The notes under the pieces: generated by a model
Databases searched by the model: none
Seen by the model: only the letters and a program-made list of their open reading frames with translations
What the model was told of the DNA's origin: nothing
DNA from: Rickettsiales bacterium
GTDB taxonomy: Bacteria; Pseudomonadota; Alphaproteobacteria; Methylaequorales; Methylaequoraceae
NCBI GenBank assembly: GCA_002689325.1
Contig: NZFP01000017.1
Span: 1 to 41,846 of the forward strand
DNA: 41,846 nucleotides
Direction: 5' to 3'
Shown here: piece after piece, positions 17,673 through 26,629 of the stretch
Layout: each line of letters begins with the position of its first letter
Position numbering within the stretch: the stretch's first letter is position 1
Made by a program: the position numbers and the translations under genes

Positions 17673-18205
17673 TATTTTTTCTTACCCTCTTTTCTTCTTA
17701 TATATTCATCTTTATATTTAACACCTTTACCTTTGTAAGGCTCAGGTTTTCTGTAAGAACGAATGTTAGCTGCAATCTGACCAACTCTCTGTTTATCAAT
17801 ACCTGATATCTTTATTGATGTTGGTTTGGGCACTTCAATTTTTAGATCTTCAGGTATTTCAAAATTAATTGGATGTGAAAAGCCAAGACTCAACTCTAGA
17901 GTCTTTCCTTTAGGTGCTGCTTTGTAACCGACACCGACTAATTCAAGTTCTTTTGTGTAGCCAGAAGAAACTCCTTCTATTAGATTAAAAATTCTTGACC
18001 TAACAGTACCCCACATTTTTGCAAAATATTGACTTTCTCCCCCTTTTGAAACAATAACAGTATTTTCCTTAACCTCAACTTTAGCACTGTTTTCAAATTT
18101 AAAGGAAAGTTCGCCTAATTTACCCTTTGCAATAATAACTCCTTCATCTACTTTTACCTCAGTATTCTCAGGAATAGCGATAGGTATTCTCCCACTTCTA
18201 GACAT
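17672..18205 (-). CDS. rplF: 50S ribosomal protein L6
   Basis: The 177-residue L6 has the two duplicated alpha/beta domains of the family. It starts MSRSGRIPIAIPENTEV, and the second domain shows GVGYKAAPKGKTLELSLGFSH (split by a turn) and the C-terminal YRKPEPYKGKGVKYKDE. L6 supports the factor-binding region by the sarcin-ricin loop. It lies 12 bases after rpsH and is coupled to rplR by a TAATG overlap. Confidence 0.97.
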   Translation of the reverse strand: MSRSGRIPIAIPENTEVKVDEGVIIAKGKLGELSFKFENSAKVEVKENTVIVSKGGESQYFAKMWGTVRSRIFNLIEGVSSGYTKELELVGVGYKAAPKGKTLELSLGFSHPINFEIPEDLKIEVPKPTSIKISGIDKQRVGQIAANIRSYRKPEPYKGKGVKYKDEYIRRKEGKKK

Positions 18206-18217
18206 TAAAATATACTC

Positions 18218-18616
18218 CTAGAAAATTTTGCATAAAATTTCTCCACCAACACTTTCAACTCTTGCTTCACTATCTGAAAGAACCCCTTTAGAAGTCGATA
18301 AAATGTATATACCAAGTCCATCAAAATGTCTTTGCAGGTCTTTAATCTTAGAATAAACTCTCCTTCCAGGTTTGGAAACTCTAGATATACTTTTGATAAC
18401 TGGCTGACCATCAACATATTTTAATTCAATTTTAAATTCATTCTTGTTATTGGCAATTTCAAGTTTTTTAAAACCTTTTATATACCCTTCTCTTTGTAAT
18501 ACATCAAGAACATTTCCTCTAAATCTAGAAGCAGGCATCAGGACAGATTCTTTTCCTCTCATCTGACCATTTCTAATTCTTGTTAACATATCTCCAAGTG
18601 GATCTGACAAACTCAT
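18218..18616 (-). CDS. rpsH: 30S ribosomal protein S8
   Basis: The 132-residue S8 begins MSLSDPLGDMLTRIRNGQ and ends with the signature STSKGVLSDSEARVESVGGE and a Cys-containing tail. It is a primary 16S rRNA binder in the central domain and, in E. coli, a repressor of its own operon. I chose the ATG at 18616: it gives the canonical N-terminus and has GAGGA upstream, whereas a frame extension to 18640 would run into rpsN. Confidence 0.96.
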   Translation of the reverse strand: MSLSDPLGDMLTRIRNGQMRGKESVLMPASRFRGNVLDVLQREGYIKGFKKLEIANNKNEFKIELKYVDGQPVIKSISRVSKPGRRVYSKIKDLQRHFDGLGIYILSTSKGVLSDSEARVESVGGEILCKIF

Positions 18617-18633
18617 AATTAATTCCTCACTTT

Positions 18634-18939
18634 CTACCAACTTGATTTTGTAATTCCTGGTATGTGTCCTTTTGAAGCTAATTCACGAAAAGCAATTCTT
18701 GAAAGTTTGAACTTTCTGTAAACTCCTCTACTTCTTCCGGTGAGAACACATCTATTTCTAATACGAACTTTAGAGGCATTTCTTGGGATTTTAGATAATT
18801 TTAATCTAGCTTGAAACTGCTCCTCTGGTGTTAACCTCTTATTACTAGCTTGCTTTAGAAGTTTATCGTGTTTTTCCTTAAACTTTTTATAAAGCTTAAT
18901 TCTTTTTTTGTTTCTTTCAATCAAACTTAATTTTGACAT
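18634..18939 (-). CDS. rpsN: 30S ribosomal protein S14, zinc-independent form
   Basis: The 101-residue S14 is the long form without a zinc ribbon: only one Cys is present, in [21 protein letters not shown], where the zinc form would have two CxxC pairs. It starts [20 protein letters not shown]. It binds the head of the 30S subunit. Neighbours are rplE upstream (18 bases) and rpsH downstream, as expected for the spc cluster. No paralogue or Zur-type switch is visible here. Confidence 0.96.
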   Translation of the reverse strand: MSKLSLIERNKKRIKLYKKFKEKHDKLLKQASNKRLTPEEQFQARLKLSKIPRNASKVRIRNRCVLTGRSRGVYRKFKLSRIAFRELASKGHIPGITKSSW

Positions 18940-18957
18940 AAATTCACTCCTTATAAT

Positions 18958-19497
18958 TTATTTCCTGAATGGTAAGTTAAAGCCTTTAAGTAATTCGAAA
19001 GCATGGTTTTTATCATTAGTTGAGGTAACGATGCTTACATCCATTCCTCTAACTTTATCTATTTTATCATAATTGATTTCTGGAAAAATAATTTGCTCTT
19101 TAATCCCAATAGAGTAGTTACCACTTTTATCAAATGATTTCTTTGAAAGGCCCTTGAAATCTCTCACCCTTGGTAAGGCAATATAAATTAATCTATCCAA
19201 AAATTCATACATCATATCTTTTCTCAAAGTCACCTTGCACCCAATATTTACCCCTTTACGAAGCTTGAATCCTGCGATTGATTTCTTGGCTTTAGTTATC
19301 ATAGGCTTTTGACCAGTAATTGTAGTTAGATCAGTTTTAGCTGACTCAATTTTTTTTGAGTCAGAAGCTGCCTCACCAACGCCCATGTTAACAACAATCT
19401 TTGTAATCTTGGGAACCTCAAATACATTTTTAAAACCAAGTTTATTTTTTAATTCGTCTCTTAATTCAGTTTGATAATATTTTTTTAATCTAGCCAT
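18958..19497 (-). CDS. rplE: 50S ribosomal protein L5
   Basis: The 179-residue L5 binds 5S rRNA and touches the P-site tRNA. Family segments visible are [15 protein letters not shown] near 29-43, [33 protein letters not shown] and GMDVSIVTS with the final FNLPFRK. The length is the family standard. It lies 16 bases after rplX and 18 bases before rpsN. Confidence 0.97.
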   Translation of the reverse strand: MARLKKYYQTELRDELKNKLGFKNVFEVPKITKIVVNMGVGEAASDSKKIESAKTDLTTITGQKPMITKAKKSIAGFKLRKGVNIGCKVTLRKDMMYEFLDRLIYIALPRVRDFKGLSKKSFDKSGNYSIGIKEQIIFPEINYDKIDKVRGMDVSIVTSTNDKNHAFELLKGFNLPFRK

Positions 19498-19513
19498 TAT
19501 TGATACCTAATAT

Positions 19514-19840
19514 TTAGTTTAGAGTTTCTCCAGATTTTTTTGCAAATCTCACTTTTTTTCCGTCCTCTAATTTTTTAAATCCAACCCTCGATGGTTTTAA
19601 AGTTTTGGGGTCTTGAAGTGCTAATTTACAAAGGTGTATTGGCATTTCTATACTTTCTATACCGCCTTTACTTGTCGCTGATTGTTTAGTGTGTTTTTTT
19701 ACAATATTGACACCTTCAACCACAGCTTTAACTCTAGAGTCAGTTTTAATCTTAACTATTCTTAATACCTTTCCATTTTTTCCTTTATCCTTTCCTGATA
19801 GAACTATAACCGTGTCACCTTTTTTAATTTTTATAGCCAT
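19514..19840 (-). CDS. rplX: 50S ribosomal protein L24
   Basis: The 108-residue L24 shows a KOW motif near its N-terminus (KKGDTVIVLSGKDKGKNGKV, residues 5-24) and then VEGVNIVKKHTKQS, both typical. L24 starts 50S assembly on 23S rRNA domain I near the tunnel exit. Its ATG lies two bases after the rplN stop, suggesting coupled translation. Confidence 0.96.
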   Translation of the reverse strand: MAIKIKKGDTVIVLSGKDKGKNGKVLRIVKIKTDSRVKAVVEGVNIVKKHTKQSATSKGGIESIEMPIHLCKLALQDPKTLKPSRVGFKKLEDGKKVRFAKKSGETLN

Positions 19841-19842
19841 GA

Positions 19843-20211
19843 CTAAAGTACCTCCGGAGCTAATGAAATAATCTTCATATATTTTTTGGCTCTAAGTTCT
19901 CTTGTAACAGGTCCAAAAATTCTCGTCCCAATTGGTTCTCCATTATTATTTATTAGGACCGCTGCATTTCTATCAAATCTAATAGACGAACCATCCTGTC
20001 TGTATACTTCTTTAGCTGTTCTTACAATAACAGCTTTATGGATATCACCCTTTTTAACTTTACCTCTAGGAATCGCATCTTTTACTGTAATCACAATCAC
20101 ATCACCAATAGATGCAAACCTTCTCTTCGAGCCACCTAACACTTTAATGCATTGTACTTTTTTGGCTCCCGAGTTGTCTGCGACAAATAATGTTGACTGC
20201 ATTTGAATCAT
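19843..20211 (-). CDS. rplN: 50S ribosomal protein L14
   Basis: The 122-residue L14 is close to textbook: [20 protein letters not shown] at the start, [11 protein letters not shown] in the middle and the end [13 protein letters not shown] then [10 protein letters not shown]. It lies at the subunit interface, bridges to 16S rRNA and is the docking site of the silencing factor RsfS. It sits 11 bases after rpsQ and two bases before rplX. Confidence 0.97.
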   Translation of the reverse strand: MIQMQSTLFVADNSGAKKVQCIKVLGGSKRRFASIGDVIVITVKDAIPRGKVKKGDIHKAVIVRTAKEVYRQDGSSIRFDRNAAVLINNNGEPIGTRIFGPVTRELRAKKYMKIISLAPEVL

Positions 20212-20222
20212 AAAACTTTTCT

Positions 20223-20450
20223 TTAATTAATTACTATCCATTTTTTTGTTTTGGAAATAGGTATATTCTCTTGAATACTGACTATTTCACCATTTTTAAA
20301 TTTGTTGTCTTTATCGTGAACTGAGTATTTTTTTGATTTTTTTATGTATTTTTTATATACGGGGTGCAAAACTTTTCTACTTACAAGCACAGTTATAGTT
20401 TTATCTAATTTATCAGACACAACAATTCCTTTTAAAACTCTTTTGGGCAT
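20223..20450 (-). CDS. rpsQ: 30S ribosomal protein S17
   Basis: The 75-residue S17 is an OB-fold primary binder of 16S rRNA. It begins [21 protein letters not shown] and includes [18 protein letters not shown] and the final [10 protein letters not shown]. It directly follows rpmC (one base between stop and start) and precedes rplN. Composition is very lysine-rich even for this family. Confidence 0.96.
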   Translation of the reverse strand: MPKRVLKGIVVSDKLDKTITVLVSRKVLHPVYKKYIKKSKKYSVHDKDNKFKNGEIVSIQENIPISKTKKWIVIN

Positions 20451-20451
20451 C

Positions 20452-20652
20452 TTATTTTTTACCTTTCATTTTAGAGGTTATTGCAGTCTTAATTCTCGCA
20501 ATCTGCTTTCGTACTTGAGAGATTCTGGCAGTTTTATCAAGTTGACCTGAGCTTTTTTGAAACCTGATATTAAGAGACTCTTTTCTCAAAACAAAAATTT
20601 TATCTTTTAAGACCTTAATTTCTAATTTCTCTAATTCTGAAAATTTTTCCAT
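20452..20652 (-). CDS. rpmC: 50S ribosomal protein L29
   Basis: This 66-residue, all-helical L29 has the two-helix hairpin pattern [19 protein letters not shown] and then [16 protein letters not shown], matching the family. L29 lies at the tunnel exit next to L23, where signal recognition particle and trigger factor dock. Its ATG is directly beside the rplP stop, and rpsQ follows after one base. Confidence 0.95.
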   Translation of the reverse strand: MEKFSELEKLEIKVLKDKIFVLRKESLNIRFQKSSGQLDKTARISQVRKQIARIKTAITSKMKGKK

Positions 20653-21066
20653 TTATAAACCCAATCTTCTTACAAATTTATTCTTATTAGGTAGTTTAGC
20701 AGATGCTAGTTCAAAAGCCTCTTCAGCTAGTATTTTTGAAACACCGTCGATCTCAAAGAGAATTTTTCCAGGCTTTACTCTGGCAGCCCAAAATTCAACA
20801 GCACCTTTTCCTTTTCCCTGCCTAACCTCAGCAGGTTTTTTTGTAACAGGTACATCTGGAAAAATTCTTATCCATACCTTTCCGGATCTTTTTAAATGAC
20901 GAGAGATGCATCTTCTGGCTGATTCTATTTGTCTGGATGTAATCCTAGCTGGAGTGACTGCCTTGAGCCCGAAAGACCCAAAGTTAAGGTCATTCCCCCC
21001 TTTAGAGTTTCCATGCATTCTCCCTTTAAATTGTTTTCTAAACTTAGGTTTTTTAGGTTGTAACAT
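20653..21066 (-). CDS. rplP: 50S ribosomal protein L16
   Basis: The 137-residue L16 begins [19 protein letters not shown] and holds [11 protein letters not shown]-like [34 protein letters not shown] and [18 protein letters not shown]. It helps position the A-site tRNA and is needed for peptidyl transferase assembly. The Arg in the [11 protein letters not shown] stretch is where many bacteria carry a modified residue. It lies four bases after rpsC and abuts rpmC. Confidence 0.97.
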   Translation of the reverse strand: MLQPKKPKFRKQFKGRMHGNSKGGNDLNFGSFGLKAVTPARITSRQIESARRCISRHLKRSGKVWIRIFPDVPVTKKPAEVRQGKGKGAVEFWAARVKPGKILFEIDGVSKILAEEAFELASAKLPNKNKFVRRLGL

Positions 21067-21070
21067 GTTT

Positions 21071-21760
21071 TTACTCCCCTGCCTTTTTTATCAAATCGTT
21101 TGAAGGTTTGTCTTTTTGAACATCATTAACTTCTTTATCAAACTTTTCACCTTTAAAAATCCATACTTTTACCCCACAAATTCCATAAGTAGTGTTCGCT
21201 CTTGAAACACCATAATCAATGTCAGCTCTTAGGGTATGAAGAGGAACCCTTCCCTCTCTATACCATTCAGTCCTAGCAATTTCAGCACCACCAAGTCTCC
21301 CACTGCAATTAACTCTGATTCCTAAAGCACCAAGTCTCATAGCTGATTGAACGGCTCTTTTCATAGCTCTTCTAAAAGCTACTCGTCTCTCCAATTGTTG
21401 GGCAATATTATCTGCAACTAATTGTGAATCTAACTCAGGCTTTTTAATTTCAACAATATTTATACTCACATCGCCTTCTGTGAAATTACCTATTTCTTTT
21501 TTTAGTTTTTCAATGTCTGAACCTTTTTTTCCAATAATGACCCCTGGTCTCGATGTATGAATCGTTATTTTAGCTAGCTTTGCAGGACGTTCAATAACAA
21601 CTTTTGAAATGCCTGCTGTAGAAAGTTTTTTCATAAGAAATTTTCTGATATTTATATCTTCCTGAAGAAGTTTTGAGTAATCTTTTTCAGAAAACCATCT
21701 CGACTCCCAAGACTTGATGATGCCAAGTCTAAAACCAATAGGGTTAGTTTTTTGTCCCAT
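21071..21760 (-). CDS. rpsC: 30S ribosomal protein S3
   Basis: The 229-residue S3 starts [14 protein letters not shown], has a KH domain with the GKKG loop ([13 protein letters not shown]) and the C-terminal domain with [21 protein letters not shown]3 lines the mRNA entry channel and contributes helicase activity. A short Lys/Asp-rich tail ends the protein. The start overlaps the end of rplV by 17 bases, so ribosomes finishing rplV probably re-initiate here. Confidence 0.97.
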   Translation of the reverse strand: MGQKTNPIGFRLGIIKSWESRWFSEKDYSKLLQEDINIRKFLMKKLSTAGISKVVIERPAKLAKITIHTSRPGVIIGKKGSDIEKLKKEIGNFTEGDVSINIVEIKKPELDSQLVADNIAQQLERRVAFRRAMKRAVQSAMRLGALGIRVNCSGRLGGAEIARTEWYREGRVPLHTLRADIDYGVSRANTTYGICGVKVWIFKGEKFDKEVNDVQKDKPSNDLIKKAGE

Positions 21761-22151
21761 TATTCTTTTCCTCTACTTTTTTATTTTTTTCTTTTTCATT
21801 TACTTTTTCTTGAACCAAAATTTTGACTTTTGAAAAAGGTTTGAGTATTTTTCCTGACCTTCCTCTTGCTCTTGGTCTGAATCTTTTTAAGACCATTGAT
21901 TTACCAACAGTTGCTTCTTTAATGTACAATTTATCTATATCAAGTTGATGATTGTTTTCGGCATTAGCAATTGCGGATTTTAAAATTTTTGTAATTTCAT
22001 TGGAAATTCTTCTTTTTGAAAATCCAAGAATGTTAAGAGCATTCTCTGCCTTTTTACCTCTAATCATTTTTAGAACTAAGTTTACTTTTGTAATACTAGT
22101 TTTAATAGACTTTGCTTTTGCCGATGCTATATTTTTATTTTTTTCACTCAT
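21744..22151 (-). CDS. rplV: 50S ribosomal protein L22 with charged C-terminal tail
   Basis: The 135-residue L22 has the core [32 protein letters not shown] and the tunnel-lining loop [16 protein letters not shown]. It narrows the peptide exit tunnel together with L4. I chose the ATG at 22151: a longer frame from 22232 overlaps rpsS coding sequence. The last 20 or so residues are Lys/Glu/Asn-rich and extend past the E. coli end. The gene overlaps the rpsC start by 17 bases. Confidence 0.95.
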   Translation of the reverse strand: MSEKNKNIASAKAKSIKTSITKVNLVLKMIRGKKAENALNILGFSKRRISNEITKILKSAIANAENNHQLDIDKLYIKEATVGKSMVLKRFRPRARGRSGKILKPFSKVKILVQEKVNEKEKNKKVEEKNNGTKN

Positions 22152-22158
22152 ATTTTTA

Positions 22159-22431
22159 TTATTTAGTTTTTTTATCTGCGTTGTGTCCTTTATAGGTTCT
22201 GGTAGGAGAAAACTCCCCAAATTTATGTCCAACCATGTTTTCGTTAACCGTTACCGGTATATGTTTTTTTCCATTATGGACTCCAAAAGTTAAGCCAACA
22301 AACTCAGGAAGTATAGTTGACCTTCTAGACCAAGTTTTAATTACATCATTTCTTCCTGAATTTCTAACAGCTTCAGCTTTTTTTATTAAATACATATCTA
22401 CAAATGGTCCTTTCCAAACTGATCTTGTCAT
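22159..22431 (-). CDS. rpsS: 30S ribosomal protein S19
   Basis: The 90-residue S19 begins [19 protein letters not shown] and holds [14 protein letters not shown] and [15 protein letters not shown]. It binds the 30S head with S13 and contacts the A-site side. Length and position between rplB (five bases upstream) and rplV (seven bases downstream) are standard for the S10-type cluster. Confidence 0.97.
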   Translation of the reverse strand: MTRSVWKGPFVDMYLIKKAEAVRNSGRNDVIKTWSRRSTILPEFVGLTFGVHNGKKHIPVTVNENMVGHKFGEFSPTRTYKGHNADKKTK

Positions 22432-22436
22432 ATGAA

Positions 22437-23264
22437 TTACTTCCTTCTTCTGTCCTTTAAGATTAATTTGTCTGTTCTTTTGTTATTTCTCGTTTTCTTA
22501 CCTTTAGCTGAAATTCCTTTACGAGAAACAGGGTTGCGTCCTCCAGAAGTCCTTCCTTCACCCCCACCATGAGGATGATCAACTGGGTTCATAGCCACAC
22601 CTCTGACAACGGGTCTGATACCAAGCCATCTTTTTCTGCCGGCTTTACCTAGTTTAATATTCTTTTGATCGGGGTTTGAGACCATACCAACGGTTGCTCT
22701 ACATTCAACTCGAACAATCCTAATTTCACCCGAAGACAACTTTATCTGAGCATAATCTGCATCTTTACCAATAAGCTGTCCATACGTTCCAGCGGATCTT
22801 GAAAGTTGGGCGCCTTTTCCAGGCTTAAGTTCAATATTATGAATGATTGTATCAGTAGGCATATTTTTTAACTTTAAACAATTGCCGGTTTTAATTTCTG
22901 CTTTATCTGAAGATACTATATTATCCCCTACCTTTAGGTTTTGAGGACAAATGATATACGAAAACTTGTCGTTATCATATTTAATAAGAGCAATATGGGC
23001 AGTTCTATTAGGGTCATATTCAATTCTTTCAACTTTGGCGCTAACATCTAATATATTTCTCTTAAAATCAATTATTCTATATTTTCTTTTATGTCCTCCA
23101 CCTTTTCTCCTTGAAGTTAAATGACCAAAATTATTTCTTCCACCAGACTTTGTAAGTCCCTTGGTAAGTTTTTTAAGAGGCTTACCTTTATGTAATTCAG
23201 TTCTATCAACAAGAACTAAACCACGTTGTGAGGATGTAATTGGCTTATATTGTTTTAATGACAT
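22437..23264 (-). CDS. rplB: 50S ribosomal protein L2
   Basis: The 275-residue L2 is essential for subunit joining and peptidyl transferase activity. The highly conserved C-terminal stretch [18 protein letters not shown] is intact, including the histidine linked to peptidyl-transferase function, as are [18 protein letters not shown] and [11 protein letters not shown]. It directly follows rplW with no gap and precedes rpsS by five bases. Confidence 0.97.
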   Translation of the reverse strand: MSLKQYKPITSSQRGLVLVDRTELHKGKPLKKLTKGLTKSGGRNNFGHLTSRRKGGGHKRKYRIIDFKRNILDVSAKVERIEYDPNRTAHIALIKYDNDKFSYIICPQNLKVGDNIVSSDKAEIKTGNCLKLKNMPTDTIIHNIELKPGKGAQLSRSAGTYGQLIGKDADYAQIKLSSGEIRIVRVECRATVGMVSNPDQKNIKLGKAGRKRWLGIRPVVRGVAMNPVDHPHGGGEGRTSGGRNPVSRKGISAKGKKTRNNKRTDKLILKDRRRK

Positions 23265-23570
23265 TTACTTAACCTCCACCGTCGTGTCAATGGTTTGGCC
23301 CTCAGCAAGTTTAACAAAAGCTTTTTTAGTGCTCGCTCTAAATCCAACTTTACCTCTAAATCTTTTCTTTTTTCCTTTTTGATTTAGAGTATTCACTGAC
23401 TTAACCTCCACTTTAAAAATATTTTCAACTGCATCTTTTATTTCTTTCTTATTTGAATTAGGTGAAACTTTAAAAACATAGTAATTAAATTGCGAAATAA
23501 ACGTTGATTTTTCTGATATTAAGGGTGACCTTATAATCTCGTAAATTCTTTCAGTAGAGGTTTTACTCAT
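23265..23570 (-). CDS. rplW: 50S ribosomal protein L23
   Basis: The 101-residue L23 lies at the tunnel exit and is the main docking site for trigger factor and SRP. It holds IIRSPLISEKS, FKVSPNSNKKEIKDAVENIF and KRFRGKVGFR. I chose the ATG at 23570 (MSKTSTERIYE), with AAAGG seven bases upstream; an ATG at 23585 with AGGA upstream is a real alternative adding five residues. In either case the start overlaps the end of rplD. Confidence 0.95.
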   Translation of the reverse strand: MSKTSTERIYEIIRSPLISEKSTFISQFNYYVFKVSPNSNKKEIKDAVENIFKVEVKSVNTLNQKGKKKRFRGKVGFRASTKKAFVKLAEGQTIDTTVEVK

Positions 23571-24189
23571 TTTTAAACCTTTCATTAATTCCTAAAAGAG
23601 CTTTCTCGGAAATAACCAAAAAGTTTCTTCTAATAATATCGTAAACGTTAATTCCAGAAATCGGAAGAAAATCAGTTTTAGGAATATTTCTTACAGCATG
23701 TTTAAAGTTTTTTTCAACATCCACTCCGTCAATAAATAAAGCTGAATCAATTTCCATTTTTACTAGCTTAGATGTTAAAAAAGAAGTTTTTGGTTTACTG
23801 ATTTTAAAGTCTGAAATTACTTTGAGTTTTCCTTCTTTAAGTTTATTAGAAAGTGCCATTTTTAATGCTAACGCTCTAATTCTTTTTGGAAGCTTATGAG
23901 CATGAGAACGAACTTGTGGTCCAAATATTACAGATCCACCTCTCATTTGTGGGGACCTTCGACTACCTTGCCGAGCGTTACCAGTCCCCTTTTGTTTAAA
24001 AGGCTTTCGCGTTGTACCTGATATTTCAGAAATACCTTTAGTTTTATGATTACCTGATCTTTTTTTTGCAAGTTGATATCTAACCATTCTATGAATGATT
24101 TCGTTCTTGACCTCGACACCAAAAATTGTTTTATCTAAATCAATTTCTTTAATTACTTTATTTTCTAAACTTTTAATTTCTTGCTTCAT
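23563..24189 (-). CDS. rplD: 50S ribosomal protein L4
   Basis: The 208-residue L4 has the long tunnel-reaching loop GTTRKPFKQKGTGNARQGSRR and QMRGGSVIFGPQVRSHAHKL as its clearest marks (positions about 58-100). L4 shapes the peptide tunnel; in E. coli it also represses the S10 operon. Its ATG overlaps the rplC stop as ATGA, and its own end overlaps the rplW start by eight bases. Confidence 0.97.
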   Translation of the reverse strand: MKQEIKSLENKVIKEIDLDKTIFGVEVKNEIIHRMVRYQLAKKRSGNHKTKGISEISGTTRKPFKQKGTGNARQGSRRSPQMRGGSVIFGPQVRSHAHKLPKRIRALALKMALSNKLKEGKLKVISDFKISKPKTSFLTSKLVKMEIDSALFIDGVDVEKNFKHAVRNIPKTDFLPISGINVYDIIRRNFLVISEKALLGINERFKNE

Positions 24190-25073
24190 TCTTTAACTTC
24201 ATTATTGTTAGTTTCTTTATCTATTTCATCAGATTTCTGTGTTGTTGACTTCTGATCAGAATCCTGCTTATTTTCTCCAACATTAACCACCGTTTCATTT
24301 GGTTTATTTGATTTGTCTTCAGTCATTTCTTGTTGTTTTACAGAATCGTTTATTTTACTTTTTTCAACTTGGCTGGCTTCATGTTGATTCATTGAATCGT
24401 TGGTTTGACTAACTTCATCTTTTGTTGGTGGCTTAATTTCCTGATTTTTTTTTACAGAATCAAAAACCTTTAGTACACAATCTTTATGACCTGGAACAGC
24501 ACCTTTTACAAGAATAATACCATTGTCATTGTCAACTTTTAATACTTTAAGATTTTGAATGGTAACCTTAACATTACCGAGTCTTCCAGCCATCTTTTTT
24601 CCCTTAAAAACTTTACCTGGATCTTGACACTGTCCAGTAGAACCATGAGATCGGTGTGATATTGAAACTCCATGAGTTGCCCTATTGCCTCCAAAATTAT
24701 GTCTTTTCATTCCACCAGCAAAACCTTTACCTTTTGAATTAGAAGTTACATCAACAAACTGGCCTTCAATAAAATTACTTACTGTTACCTTTTGGCCGAC
24801 CTTGTAATTAGAAGTTTCACTAACTCTGAATTCTTTAGAAAATAAAAACGAAGGGACATTCTTCTTCTTAAGAAAACCTTTAACTGATTTATTATCTTTT
24901 CTTTTAGATTTTCCTAATGATAATCTAACAGCTGAATAACCGTTTTTTTCGACATTTACGATATCCACAATATTTGATTCATCAACTTTTAATATTGTAA
25001 CTGGGTGGTTAACTCCAGAGGAATCATAAAATCTACTCATTCCAACTTTTTTTGCCAGCAAACCTAATCTCAT
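24186..25073 (-). CDS. rplC: 50S ribosomal protein L3 with about 80-residue acidic tail
   Basis: Residues 1-210 are a standard L3: MRLGLLAKKVGMSRFYD, KGKGFAGGMKRHNFGG, RSHGSTGQCQDPGKVFKGK and MAGRLGNVKVTIQNL. L3 reaches into the peptidyl-transferase centre and starts 50S assembly. From about 213 to 295 an extra Glu/Asp/Asn/Gln/Lys/Ser-rich tail follows, containing a loose internal repeat (NDSMNQHEASQ then NDSVKQQEMTE). E. coli L3 has 209 residues. The stop overlaps rplD as ATGA. Confidence 0.95.
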   Translation of the reverse strand: MRLGLLAKKVGMSRFYDSSGVNHPVTILKVDESNIVDIVNVEKNGYSAVRLSLGKSKRKDNKSVKGFLKKKNVPSFLFSKEFRVSETSNYKVGQKVTVSNFIEGQFVDVTSNSKGKGFAGGMKRHNFGGNRATHGVSISHRSHGSTGQCQDPGKVFKGKKMAGRLGNVKVTIQNLKVLKVDNDNGIILVKGAVPGHKDCVLKVFDSVKKNQEIKPPTKDEVSQTNDSMNQHEASQVEKSKINDSVKQQEMTEDKSNKPNETVVNVGENKQDSDQKSTTQKSDEIDKETNNNEVKE

Positions 25074-25082
25074 AACTCTAAC

Positions 25083-25391
25083 CTATAATTTAATTTCAAT
25101 GTCAACACCTGCGGCAAGCTCGAGTTTTTGAAGAGCATCAACGGTTTGTGGTGTCCACTCTGTTATATCCATCATTCTTTTATGTGTTCTAAGTTCAAGT
25201 TGATCACGAGACTTTTTATCAACATGAGGGGACTTCAAGATAGTGAACTTTTCAATACTTGTAGGTAGAGGTATTGGACCCTTTACGTTGGCACCTGTTC
25301 TTTTAGCAGTGCTGACGATTTCCATGGTGGTTTGATCAAGAACTCTATGATCAAAAGCCTTTAACCTTATTCGAATGTTTTGGTTGGCCAT
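25083..25391 (-). CDS. rpsJ: 30S ribosomal protein S10 (NusE)
   Basis: The 102-residue S10 begins [19 protein letters not shown] and shows [20 protein letters not shown] and THKRMMDI. It is a 30S head protein and, as NusE, links NusG to the ribosome and joins antitermination complexes. It follows tuf after 23 bases and opens the S10-type cluster without a separate promoter that I can see. Confidence 0.97.
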   Translation of the reverse strand: MANQNIRIRLKAFDHRVLDQTTMEIVSTAKRTGANVKGPIPLPTSIEKFTILKSPHVDKKSRDQLELRTHKRMMDITEWTPQTVDALQKLELAAGVDIEIKL

Positions 25392-25414
25392 ATTCTTTAC
25401 CTTGTTATTATTAA

Positions 25415-26605
25415 TTAATCAATTATCTCAGCGACTACTCCCGCACCCACAGTTTTTCCACCTTCTCTAATAGCAAATTTAAGTCCTTTATCCATTGCTA
25501 TTGGAGTGAGAAGCTCAACTGTAACAGATACATTGTCACCCGGCATTACCATTTCTGTTCCAGAAGGCAGCTCAATTGTTCCTGTAACATCAGTTGTTCT
25601 AAAATAGAATTGAGGTCTATAGTTTTTAAAGAATGGGGTATGTCTTCCACCCTCATCTTTATTTAAAACATACGCCTCAGCCTTGAATTTTTTATGAGGT
25701 TTTATTGAACCAGGTTTCGCTAAAACTTGGCCTCTTTCAACATCCTCTCTTTTTGTTCCTCGCAAAAGAACCCCAACGTTGTCACCAGCTTCTCCTCTGT
25801 CGAGTAATTTTCTAAACATTTCAACTCCCGTACAAACAGTTTTTTGGGTTTCTTTGATTCCTGTAATTTCTATTTCATCATTGACATTAACAACTCCTCT
25901 TTCTACTCTTCCTGTTACGACTGTTCCTCTACCGGAAATAGAAAAAACATCCTCTATTGGCATTAGAAAGTCTTGATCTAATGGTCTTGCTGGTTGAGGA
26001 ATATGCTCATCGACTTTTTGCATTAATTCAAGAATGGCTTTCTTACCTGTTTCCTCATTAGAACCCTCAATAGCAGATAAAGCTGAGCCTTTAACTATTG
26101 GAATGTTATCTCCATCAAATTCATATTTAGATAACAACTCCCTAACTTCCATTTCTACTAAGTCAAGTAATTCTGGGTCATCAACTTGGTCCACTTTATT
26201 CATAAATACTACAATTGACGGAACTCCAACTTGTCTGGCTAAAAGAATATGCTCTTTAGTCTGAGGCATTGGACCGTCTGCTGCTGAAACAACAAGAATT
26301 GCTCCATCCATTTGTGCGGCTCCAGTTATCATATTTTTGACATAATCAGCGTGGCCTGGGCAATCAACATGAGCGTAATGCCTTTTTTCAGTTTGATATT
26401 CGACATGCGCTGTGGAAATTGTAATTCCTCTCTCTTTTTCTTCAGGGGCCTTATCAATTTGGGCATAATCCATTGCAGTTGCACCTCCTGTTTCAGCCAA
26501 AACTTTGGTTATTGCTGCTGTCAATGTTGTCTTACCATGATCTACATGACCGATTGTACCAATGTTGCAGTGTGGTTTACTTCTATCAAATTTTTCTTTT
26601 GCCAT
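25415..26605 (-). CDS. tuf: Elongation factor Tu
   Basis: The 396-residue GTPase brings aminoacyl-tRNA to the ribosome. G1 is GHVDHGKT (19-26), G3 [10 protein letters not shown]4 NKVD and G5 SALSA. The effector region [12 protein letters not shown] is intact. Domains 2 and 3 follow with [18 protein letters not shown] and the final [15 protein letters not shown] clear AAGGAG Shine-Dalgarno sequence precedes the ATG. Only one tuf copy is in the window; it lies between fusA and rpsJ. Confidence 0.98.
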   Translation of the reverse strand: MAKEKFDRSKPHCNIGTIGHVDHGKTTLTAAITKVLAETGGATAMDYAQIDKAPEEKERGITISTAHVEYQTEKRHYAHVDCPGHADYVKNMITGAAQMDGAILVVSAADGPMPQTKEHILLARQVGVPSIVVFMNKVDQVDDPELLDLVEMEVRELLSKYEFDGDNIPIVKGSALSAIEGSNEETGKKAILELMQKVDEHIPQPARPLDQDFLMPIEDVFSISGRGTVVTGRVERGVVNVNDEIEITGIKETQKTVCTGVEMFRKLLDRGEAGDNVGVLLRGTKREDVERGQVLAKPGSIKPHKKFKAEAYVLNKDEGGRHTPFFKNYRPQFYFRTTDVTGTIELPSGTEMVMPGDNVSVTVELLTPIAMDKGLKFAIREGGKTVGAGVVAEIID

Positions 26606-26629
26606 TTTATTACTCCTTCATAAAATTAG

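Noticed and set aside
22152-22232. 27-residue N-terminal extension of L22
   Set aside because: It overlaps rpsS coding sequence in another frame, and the family N-terminus fits the ATG at 22151.
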